This document shows positions 7,271-12,952 of a DNA stretch of 14,023 bases, piece after piece; the stretch's first letter is position 1; the number at the start of each line of letters is the position of its first letter. This DNA is from Flavobacteriales bacterium UBA2619 (GTDB taxonomy: Bacteria > Bacteroidota > Bacteroidia > Flavobacteriales_D > Sanyastnellaceae). The notes beneath the pieces are model-generated. The model ran no database searches and was not told the origin of the DNA. It was given only the letters and a program-made list of their open reading frames with translations. The stretch is from the NCBI GenBank assembly GCA_002339135.1, contig DDJR01000101.1, positions 1 to 14,023 on the forward strand, written 5' to 3'. The position numbers and the translations under genes were made by a program.

Positions 7271-8032
7271 ATGAACAACTATGACGTGGCCATTTTTCCT
7301 ACCGAGGTTAGGTATTGGATGATGATGGGATGTGCGCTGTTTGTGGGTTGGAGGGTGATTCGATATTTCGACAACCTTCATTATTTAAAGAGAAATTCAT
7401 CCTTGAAGAGACTGGGGTTTGCGATTGTTGTCATCCATCTGATACTCCCGACTTACTCTCTTCTCAATCCAGACCAAACATTTTCTTTTCACCGCTCTAT
7501 TCCTCTCCACTTTTGTGGACTTAACTTCTGGCTTCTGGCACTGAATTGCTTCTTTAGAAACCGAAAACTCTTCGTCTACACATTCTTTATGTCTCTTATT
7601 GGTGGATTTTACTCTTTGCTTACCCCTCTTTTAGTTGTAGGTGATTCTCCTTTTGTTCTTTTGCACTATACCCTCGTCCATACTGGTCTTTTTGTAGTCC
7701 CCATTGTCATGATTCGCATCTATGGAATGAGACTCAAATCTTTTGACTGGTTGCGGTCTTACTTATTTGCTGCGGCTATTTCCACGTTGATGGTTTTTGT
7801 CAATGGTTTTCTAAATATGTATGTTGAAAGTCCCACGGGTGTAGTAGCAAATTACATGTTTGTTACGGAACCTCCCGAGGTGACAAATCCTTTTTTATTC
7901 CCCTCCCTTGGATGGCCGTTTTATCTGGTTCCGATTCATTTAGGCCTGCTGCTACATATGTTCTTTATCAATATCATTTACAGAGTCAAAGAAGTTGATC
8001 CTGAGGGTAAAAATCTGCGTATTTGGCAATAG
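7271..8032 (+). CDS. TIGR02206 (YwaF)-family integral membrane protein
   Basis: Polytopic inner-membrane protein of 253 residues, function unknown. Hydrophobic segments lie near 13-29, 47-65, 78-95, 100-121, 131-150, 160-182 and 214-236, giving six or seven helices. The conserved family signs are IPLHFCGLNF at 77-86 (usual form LPLHLC), LLTP at 116-119, the His-containing HYTLVHTGL at 132-140, and NYMFVTEPP at 194-202 before the last helix (GWPFYLV). These match the uncharacterised family represented by Bacillus YwaF. It starts 31 bases after the MscS channel gene and ends 20 bases before thyA. The context gives no clear role; tandem placement after a mechanosensitive channel may hint at an envelope task, but that is a guess. 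Confidence 0.82.
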   Translation: MNNYDVAIFPTEVRYWMMMGCALFVGWRVIRYFDNLHYLKRNSSLKRLGFAIVVIHLILPTYSLLNPDQTFSFHRSIPLHFCGLNFWLLALNCFFRNRKLFVYTFFMSLIGGFYSLLTPLLVVGDSPFVLLHYTLVHTGLFVVPIVMIRIYGMRLKSFDWLRSYLFAAAISTLMVFVNGFLNMYVESPTGVVANYMFVTEPPEVTNPFLFPSLGWPFYLVPIHLGLLLHMFFINIIYRVKEVDPEGKNLRIWQ

Positions 8033-8052
8033 TTGTTGGTTATCTTCGCTCC

Positions 8053-8847
8053 ATGAAGGCATACCTTGATTTACTGGACCATTTGTTAAAAAATGGGGTC
8101 GTGCGAGACGACAGAACAGGTACTGGAACACTTGGATGTTTTGGATACCAAATGCGGTTTGACTTGTCTAAAGGTTTCCCCGTGACTACAACGAAGAAAC
8201 TTCATTTGAGAAGCATCATCCATGAATTGCTTTGGTTTATCCAAGGTGACACGAACATCAAGTACCTGAAAGAAAACGGAGTTAGAATCTGGGATGATTG
8301 GGCTGATGAAAATGGTGACCTTGGTCCGGTATATGGATATCAGTGGCGTTCATGGCCCAACCCTGATGGGTCTTCGACAGACCAGATTCTCAAGGTTATC
8401 GATTCTATTAAAAACAACCCGTACTCAAGACGTCATGTTGTTAGTGCTTGGAATCCTAGTTTTATTGATGAAATGGCACTTCCGCCTTGTCATTGCTTGT
8501 TTCAGTTTCATGTCAGTGAGGGGAAGCTTAATTGCCAACTTTATCAACGTTCTGCAGATACTTTTTTAGGAGTTCCGTTTAATATTGCTTCTTATGCTCT
8601 TCTCACAATGATGATGGCTCAAGTTTGTGGACTTGCACCCGGTGAATTTGTTCATACATTCGGGGATGTTCACTTGTACTCTAACCATGTCGAACAAGCT
8701 CGCGAGCAAATATCTAGAACGCCGGGTTCGCTTCCTACGATGCTTATGAATCCAAAGGTTAAGAACCTATTCGATTTTACCCATGAAGATTTTACACTGG
8801 TCAACTACGAGCCTCAAGCTCACATTAAAGCTCCCATTTCTGTATGA
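8053..8847 (+). CDS. thyA: Thymidylate synthase
   Basis: Makes dTMP from dUMP with methylenetetrahydrofolate as carbon donor and reductant, releasing dihydrofolate. The 264 residues equal the length of E. coli ThyA. The nucleophile Cys146 in LPPCHC has the same number as in E. coli. Also visible are RTGTGT at 21-26 with phosphate-binding Arg21, W80 and W83 in RIWDDW, RRH at 126-128, QRSADTFLGVPFNIASY at 165-181 (Arg166, Asp169, Asn177) and the C-terminal HIKAPISV. The ATG at 8053 is chosen because it gives MKAYLDLL, aligning with the E. coli start MKQYLELM. A TTG 30 bases earlier, inside the preceding gene, would add ten unconserved residues. Its stop overlaps the folA start by four bases, so the pair is coupled. 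Confidence 0.98.
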   Translation: MKAYLDLLDHLLKNGVVRDDRTGTGTLGCFGYQMRFDLSKGFPVTTTKKLHLRSIIHELLWFIQGDTNIKYLKENGVRIWDDWADENGDLGPVYGYQWRSWPNPDGSSTDQILKVIDSIKNNPYSRRHVVSAWNPSFIDEMALPPCHCLFQFHVSEGKLNCQLYQRSADTFLGVPFNIASYALLTMMMAQVCGLAPGEFVHTFGDVHLYSNHVEQAREQISRTPGSLPTMLMNPKVKNLFDFTHEDFTLVNYEPQAHIKAPISV

Positions 8848-9377
8848 GTGAATCTGACAACAACGTGATGCACATTAGTTTAATTGCTGCTGTTGCTGAC
8901 AACCGAGTCATCGGCAAGAACAACGACCTGGCATGGTCACTGCCAGATGACATGTCGTTTTTTAAAGCATCAACGAGAGGCCGCCACGTGATCATGGGGC
9001 GAATGAATTATGAAAGCATCCCTCACAAATACAGGCCTCTTCCAGGAAGACCCAATATTATTTTAAGTCGAAATGGTGCGTATGATGCATCACCGGCTGT
9101 TTTGTCTACTTCTTTAGAACAGGCGATAGAAATTGCGCGAAAAGCTGGAGAAACTGATTGTTTCATCATTGGTGGCGGTCAGATTTACGCACTTGCTTTA
9201 GAATTACAACTTGTGGACACCATGTATATTACCCACGTTCACGGCACACCTGATGGTGATGCATTTTTCCCAGAATTCGATGCATCACAGTGGGAAATGC
9301 GAGTTATTGATGATCATTCAGCTGATGAACGCCATGAATATGCGTTCACAATTTGTGCTTACCAACGCATCAAGTGA
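8844..9377 (+). CDS. folA: Dihydrofolate reductase
   Basis: Reduces dihydrofolate to tetrahydrofolate with NADPH, regenerating the cofactor used up by thymidylate synthase. The 177 residues show ISLIAAVADNRVIGKNNDL at 11-29 (N-terminal strand and Met20-type loop), the substrate-binding acid Asp36 in LPDDMSFFK (E. coli Asp27), the cofactor region HVIMGRMNYESI at 48-59, and the glycine motif FIIGGGQIY at 107-115. The ATG at 8844 overlaps the thyA stop as ATGA, consistent with translational coupling. An in-frame ATG at 8868 gives MHISLIAAV, where most homologues begin, so the true protein may have only 169 residues. The thyA-folA order is a common bacterial arrangement. Confidence 0.97.
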   Translation: MSESDNNVMHISLIAAVADNRVIGKNNDLAWSLPDDMSFFKASTRGRHVIMGRMNYESIPHKYRPLPGRPNIILSRNGAYDASPAVLSTSLEQAIEIARKAGETDCFIIGGGQIYALALELQLVDTMYITHVHGTPDGDAFFPEFDASQWEMRVIDDHSADERHEYAFTICAYQRIK

Positions 9378-9394
9378 TTGATCAATACTGAGCG

Positions 9395-9967
9395 ATGAAG
9401 GATATTCTATTAGGAGCATCTCATATTACAGATTTTGAAGGTCTAGATCACATACTGTTTTTAGTTGCGTTGGCAGCATCTTTCGATCTCACTAAATTGG
9501 GACGCATGGCGTTGTTGGCTACAGCATTTACAATAGGACATTCACTGACACTTCTTCTTGCAGGCTTTGATGTTGTCAGAAGTCTGATCGAGTATGTGGA
9601 ATTTCTTATTCCCCTAACAATTGTAGGCACAGCTGTTTTTCAAATCAGTGGATTCAACGTCATCAATTCGACAAAAGTTCTCAGAAAGTCAATGTATCTG
9701 TTCACATTGCTTTTTGGTCTTATTCACGGATTGGGGTTTTCTTCCTTTTACAGAATTTCGTCCTCACAGGATTCAAGTTTTATCATTCCCCTTCTCAAAT
9801 TTAATCTGGGGGTTGAGATAGGTCAATTGGTCATTTTGCTTGTCACATTGTCTCTTTTTTCTTTTGGTAGAGCCTTGGGGATTCATGAACGGTCCCAGCA
9901 ACTTGTTGTGGGTGGAGCTACATTGGGTCTCGCCGTGATTATGGCGTTTGAGAATTGGCCTTTTTAA
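9395..9967 (+). CDS. HupE/UreJ-type integral membrane protein
   Basis: Polytopic inner-membrane protein of 190 residues resembling the HupE/UreJ_2 family. Members of the wider family have been linked to nickel or cobalt entry for hydrogenase and urease, but most Bacteroidota copies, including this one, have no such enzyme nearby. About six hydrophobic segments lie near 18-30, 37-57, 66-87, 99-118, 130-155 and 168-186. The family's in-membrane polar motifs are present: His10 in GASHI, Asp18-His19 in GLDHILF, His49 in FTIGHSLTL, His111 in LFGLIHGLGFS, and Glu141 in FNLGVEIGQ. The repeated histidines are plausible metal ligands. It starts 17 bases after folA. No urease or hydrogenase gene is in the window; a His-rich lipoprotein lies two genes downstream. 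Family call good, substrate unknown. Confidence 0.85.
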   Translation: MKDILLGASHITDFEGLDHILFLVALAASFDLTKLGRMALLATAFTIGHSLTLLLAGFDVVRSLIEYVEFLIPLTIVGTAVFQISGFNVINSTKVLRKSMYLFTLLFGLIHGLGFSSFYRISSSQDSSFIIPLLKFNLGVEIGQLVILLVTLSLFSFGRALGIHERSQQLVVGGATLGLAVIMAFENWPF

Positions 9968-9987
9968 TTTGCCTCATACTATCTTTG
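9955..9987 (+). promoter_or_regulatory. Putative promoter upstream of yidD
   Basis: TATCTTTG at 9980-9987 matches the Bacteroidota -7 box TAnnTTTG exactly and ends four bases before the yidD ATG. A TTG at 9955-9957 lies 22 bases upstream, within the loose spacing described for the -33 element of this phylum. Transcription would begin at or very near the start codon. This may let yidD and the genes after it be expressed separately from thyA-folA. A chance match cannot be excluded. Confidence 0.42.
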
Positions 9988-9991
9988 AGCT

Positions 9992-10216
9992 ATGCGAGTT
10001 ATTTTTATTGCTTTCATTAGAACATATCAAGTATTGCTTAGCCCGTTTCTTGGGGTCAATTGCAGACACAACCCAACATGTTCAAATTACGCAATTCAAT
10101 CTTTTGAAGAGTGGGGCTCATTGAGAGGTTTAAGATTAACATTGCGAAGAATAGGAAAATGTCATCCTTGGGGAACTTCAGGTGATGATCCAGTTCCTAA
10201 AAAAGATTTAAATTAG
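9992..10216 (+). CDS. yidD: Membrane protein insertion efficiency factor YidD
   Basis: Small membrane-associated protein thought to help the YidC insertase place proteins in the inner membrane. The 74 residues cover the family core almost completely. An N-terminal amphipathic or hydrophobic stretch (1-20) ends in LLSPFLG. Then come CRHNPTCSNYA at 24-34 with Cys24 and Cys30, WGSLRGLRLTLRRI at 41-54, and KCHPWG at 56-61 with Cys57, ending GDDPVP at 64-69. In many bacteria yidD lies between rnpA and yidC; here it stands alone between a HupE/UreJ-type gene and a lipoprotein gene. The start codon has no Shine-Dalgarno sequence but follows a candidate -7 box by four bases. Confidence 0.95.
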   Translation: MRVIFIAFIRTYQVLLSPFLGVNCRHNPTCSNYAIQSFEEWGSLRGLRLTLRRIGKCHPWGTSGDDPVPKKDLN

Positions 10217-10237
10217 TAAAATATTATTCTATCGATC

Positions 10238-10693
10238 ATGAAAATTTCAATTCAAGTTTTAACGGCCATTCTAGCAATGTTCTCTTTCGCATCTTGCGGA
10301 GACGCTTCTCACAATGAGCACAATCACGATTCACAAGAAGTAAGCAACTCTAAGTCAAAGGCAATTTCCGTTCACGATGAAAGTGGAAAATTGGCCAAAG
10401 AATTTCATGGGCGACTTGCAACCGAGTTTTCACAAACTCCTCCAGCGGACAGCTCATTCACCAAGCTTGTGTCATTGGATGCTAGGTATCTTGCCTGGAG
10501 TAAAACAATGGTCAAGCTTCCAGGTACAGCTTGTAACCATGAGGAAGGAGAGCTGCACATCCACGACCACGCTGCTGAAGAGAAATTGGCAGAGCTTACT
10601 GATGATGAACTCCTAACGTTACAAAATGCGATACATGAAGAGTTGCTGGCACTTATCTCTGATTTGAATCGACTCATTGAAGCGAAAAAGTAA
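10238..10693 (+). CDS. Histidine-rich lipoprotein, unknown function
   Basis: I do not recognise a characterised family. The 151 residues begin with a lipoprotein signal peptide; the lipobox FASC puts the acylated Cys at residue 20, followed by GDAS. Two His clusters stand out: HNEHNH at 25-30, just after the lipid anchor, and CNHEEGELHIHDH at 99-111. Ten histidines occur in all, plus Cys99. Between them LAWSKTMVKLPG (85-96) resembles a segment of uncharacterised flavobacterial lipoproteins in which an xxWxxxMVxLPG stretch precedes a His/Asp patch. Residues 113-150 are predicted helical or coiled coil, rich in Leu and Glu. Metal binding in the periplasm or at the outer membrane is a reasonable inference, supported weakly by the HupE/UreJ-type gene two positions upstream. 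The next gene overlaps it by one base, so the two products are probably made together. Confidence 0.75.
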   Translation: MKISIQVLTAILAMFSFASCGDASHNEHNHDSQEVSNSKSKAISVHDESGKLAKEFHGRLATEFSQTPPADSSFTKLVSLDARYLAWSKTMVKLPGTACNHEEGELHIHDHAAEEKLAELTDDELLTLQNAIHEELLALISDLNRLIEAKK

Positions 10694-12009
10694 TGAAGTG
10701 TCATCTTCGAGTCTTTTTATTTCATTGTTTTTCTTTGTGTCTTGTATGTGTTGCGTTAGAAAACAACACGTTTTCGCAAGTACCTCAAAATGTACGGATA
10801 GGTCTTGAGTATACTACAACGGGGTTTCAGCCATGTGAGCCAAGCATCGCGATCAGTCAAAAAAACCCAAAAATCGTTGTAGCAGGTAGTATTTTAGACA
10901 ATGTCTATCGATCTAAGGATGGCGGGCTTACTTGGAAGCAAAATACATTGGAATCGAGTTTTGGTGTCTATGGTGATCCGTGTGTGATCTCGTCACCCAA
11001 TGGAGATTTCTATTACCTTCATTTGAGTGATCCAGAAGGCCAAGGATGGAGTAGTGACATGTTGCTAGACCGGATTGTATGTCAACATTCTACAAACAAT
11101 GGAAAAAAGTGGAGCGATGGAGGGAGTATAGGATTAGAGCACCCGAAAGATCAAGACAAGGAATGGGCAGTAGCTACATCAGATGGAAAAATGATTCATG
11201 CTTGCTGGACTCAATTTGATCAATATGACAGCCGTTCTCCCGAAGACTCTACGATCATATTATGTAGTTTCTCAGATAGAAAGGCGGTTGCATGGTCTAC
11301 CCCAGTCAGAATTAGTGAAAAGGCAGGAGATTGTTTAGACGATGACGAAACCACTGAAGGTGCTGTCCCATCTGTTGGTCCCAACGATGAGTTGTATGTG
11401 GCATGGGCTGTTAATGAATCTATTCTGTTTGACCGAAGTTATGATGGTGGTAAAACATGGTTGGAGCATGATGTCAAGGCTGCGGACATTGTCGGAGGTT
11501 GGGCTCAAACTGTAGAGTCAATAGGTCGCGTCAATGGCATGCCAGTTACAGCAGTAGATCTGGCACCAGACTCTCCGCATTATGGACGTATCTATATTAA
11601 CTGGACTGATGAGAGACATGGCGAAAATGATTTAGATGTATTCGTAACCTATTCTGACAACAACGGCGAGTCTTGGTGTCCTCCAATTCGTGTCAATGAC
11701 GATGTGCCAGGAAAGCAGCAGTTCTTTACTTGGATGGCGGTAGATCCCTCAAATGGAGGAATTCACATTGTTTTTTACGACAGACGCAACCACGAAGACT
11801 CTACAACCGATGTCTACGTTGCAAGTTCATTTGATGGGGGAGAGTCCTTTGTAAATCAAATTGTATCAGAATCTCCATTTCTTCCGAAGGGAGAAGTTTT
11901 CTTTGGTGATTATAACAACATCTCAGCAGTAGATGGTCATGTTAGGCCTATATGGACTCGAGAAGTCGATGGGGTCCTGACCATCATGACAGCTATTTTA
12001 GATTTTTAA
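10693..12009 (+). CDS. Secreted sialidase-like Asp-box beta-propeller protein
   Basis: Exported protein of 438 residues with a sialidase-fold beta-propeller. A signal peptide covers about 1-28 (cleavage near TFSQ) and oddly contains four Cys; none sits in a good lipobox. Asp-box (BNR) repeats occur at SKDGGLTW 74-81, STNNGKKW 133-140, SYDGGKTW 249-256, SDNNGESW 321-328 and a variant SFDGGESF 379-386. Near the end are FYDRRNHEDSTTDVYVA at 361-377, FFGDYNNISA at 403-412 and RPIWTR at 418-423, motifs I associate with Bacteroidota propellers usually annotated as exo-alpha-sialidase. I see no FRIP motif and cannot place the arginine triad, so sialidase activity should not be assumed. The C-terminus lacks a recognisable type IX sorting domain. 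The start codon overlaps the lipoprotein stop (TAATG). The 3' end overlaps the convergent HIT gene by 17 bases. Confidence 0.82.
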   Translation: MKCHLRVFLFHCFSLCLVCVALENNTFSQVPQNVRIGLEYTTTGFQPCEPSIAISQKNPKIVVAGSILDNVYRSKDGGLTWKQNTLESSFGVYGDPCVISSPNGDFYYLHLSDPEGQGWSSDMLLDRIVCQHSTNNGKKWSDGGSIGLEHPKDQDKEWAVATSDGKMIHACWTQFDQYDSRSPEDSTIILCSFSDRKAVAWSTPVRISEKAGDCLDDDETTEGAVPSVGPNDELYVAWAVNESILFDRSYDGGKTWLEHDVKAADIVGGWAQTVESIGRVNGMPVTAVDLAPDSPHYGRIYINWTDERHGENDLDVFVTYSDNNGESWCPPIRVNDDVPGKQQFFTWMAVDPSNGGIHIVFYDRRNHEDSTTDVYVASSFDGGESFVNQIVSESPFLPKGEVFFGDYNNISAVDGHVRPIWTREVDGVLTIMTAILDF

Positions 12010-12397
12010 GCTGATATTTTATTGCCTCAGCAATTTCTTTAAATTCTGCTTCGGACAGTGACAATTTCTTTCTTTCAAAATTAATATCCTCAACCGAATT
12101 TAAGGGGATTAAATGCATGTGAGCATGGGGTACTTCCAGTCCAATAATCGCTACACCAACACGCTTGCAAGGAATTGCTTTTTCGATGGCAACAGCGATT
12201 TTTTTTGCAAAAATGTTGATCCCAGAAATTTCTTCAGTATTTAAATCAAAATATTTATCCACTTCTCTTTTCGGGACAATCAATACATGACCTTTTGCAA
12301 GAGGAGAAATGTCTAGAAAAGCAAAATATAAATCGCTTTCAGAGATTTGATGACAGGGTATTTCTCCACGTATTATTTTGCTAAAAATACTCGACAA
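11993..12397 (-). CDS. HIT-family nucleotide-binding protein (HINT-like hydrolase)
   Basis: Small cytoplasmic histidine-triad protein of 134 residues. Bacterial HINT relatives hydrolyse nucleoside phosphoramidates and related AMP conjugates; the natural substrate here is unknown. SIFSKIIRGEIPC at 3-15 is the classic N-terminus, FLDISPLAKGHVLIVPK at 27-43 the core, and PHAHMHLIP at 90-98 the triad with His91, His93 and His95, the last being the position expected for the nucleophile. The start is TTG at 12397-12395: homologues begin exactly at this MSSIF-type sequence and there is no in-frame ATG just upstream. It begins two bases after the greA stop, so it depends on greA transcription and probably on translational coupling, which may offset the weak start codon. 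Confidence 0.93.
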   Translation of the reverse strand: MSSIFSKIIRGEIPCHQISESDLYFAFLDISPLAKGHVLIVPKREVDKYFDLNTEEISGINIFAKKIAVAIEKAIPCKRVGVAIIGLEVPHAHMHLIPLNSVEDINFERKKLSLSEAEFKEIAEAIKYQLKNLK

Positions 12398-12399
12398 AT

Positions 12400-12873
12400 C
12401 TATCTGGATATTTTAAGTATTTCGAATGGTATTTTCCCCGCAGGTACTTCTACAATCGCGATATCACCTACTGATTTACCCAGTAAACCCTTTCCAATTG
12501 GTGAATCGATGTAGATTTTTTTCTCAGCTAGGTTCGCTTCATTTTCCGCGACCAGTGTATAGGTGACCTCAATGCCGTTATTTTGATTGCGAATGGTTAC
12601 AATTGAAAGAATAAACACTTTAGAATTGTCAATTCCCGTATCGTCAATGACTCTTGCATTGGCCAAAAGATTGTCCAATTTAGAAATCTTTGCTTCAAGA
12701 AGACCTTGTGCGTCTTTGGCGGCGTCATATTCCGCGTTTTCGCTTAAATCACCTTTGTCGATTGCCTCGCCTATTTGTGCGCTAATCTTGGTTCTGTCTA
12801 CAGTTTTTAGTTGATGTACCTCATCTTTAAGAGATTTATAACCTTCTTCTGTATAGTATGATATATCTGACAT
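12400..12873 (-). CDS. greA: Transcription elongation factor GreA
   Basis: Binds RNA polymerase through the secondary channel and stimulates cleavage of backtracked RNA, rescuing stalled complexes. The 157 residues match E. coli GreA (158). The N-terminal coiled coil spans about 8-75, with the catalytic tip GDLSENAEYDAAK at 41-53 carrying Asp42 and Glu45 (E. coli Asp41, Glu44). The C-terminal FKBP-like domain includes SPIGKGLLGKSVGD at 124-137. The ATG start lies about 20 bases downstream of the terminator of the PorV/PorQ-like gene, so its promoter must be in this short gap, inside the hairpin region, or reached by readthrough. The HIT gene follows after two bases. Confidence 0.97.
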   Translation of the reverse strand: MSDISYYTEEGYKSLKDEVHQLKTVDRTKISAQIGEAIDKGDLSENAEYDAAKDAQGLLEAKISKLDNLLANARVIDDTGIDNSKVFILSIVTIRNQNNGIEVTYTLVAENEANLAEKKIYIDSPIGKGLLGKSVGDIAIVEVPAGKIPFEILKISR

Positions 12874-12886
12874 TTTCTATAGATCT

Positions 12887-12923
12887 AAAAACAATTGAGA
12901 GGGCCATTGCTGACCCTCTCAAT
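12887..12923 (-). terminator. Intrinsic terminator after the PorV/PorQ-like gene
   Basis: A perfect 10-bp inverted repeat (ATTGAGAGGG at 12894-12903, CCCTCTCAAT at 12914-12923) encloses a 10-base loop. Read on the minus strand, the stem is followed two bases later by five U residues (12891-12887). The stem has six G/A-rich positions at the loop side and lies 29 bases past the stop codon of the upstream gene. It fits a Rho-independent terminator acting in the minus direction and separates the outer-membrane gene from greA-HIT. On plus there is no following T-run. Confidence 0.85.
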
Positions 12924-12952
12924 GATATAAGTTTTAAGAGGGTTTCTTTCTC

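Noticed and set aside
8023..8052. TTG start giving thyA ten extra residues
   Set aside because: The ATG at 8053 yields exactly the family length and N-terminus and places the active-site Cys at 146.
9377..9386. Perfect palindrome ATTGATCAAT between folA and the HupE/UreJ-type gene
   Set aside because: It has no loop or T-run for a terminator, and a single 10-bp palindrome in AT-rich DNA is expected by chance; no second copy was noticed to suggest an operator.
9395..9967. Naming the gene hupE or ureJ with a nickel role
   Set aside because: No hydrogenase or urease genes are present and the Bacteroidota branch of the family is uncharacterised.
10693..12009. Bona fide exo-alpha-sialidase
   Set aside because: Asp-boxes occur in many propellers; the FRIP motif and arginine triad are not evident, so only the fold is claimed.
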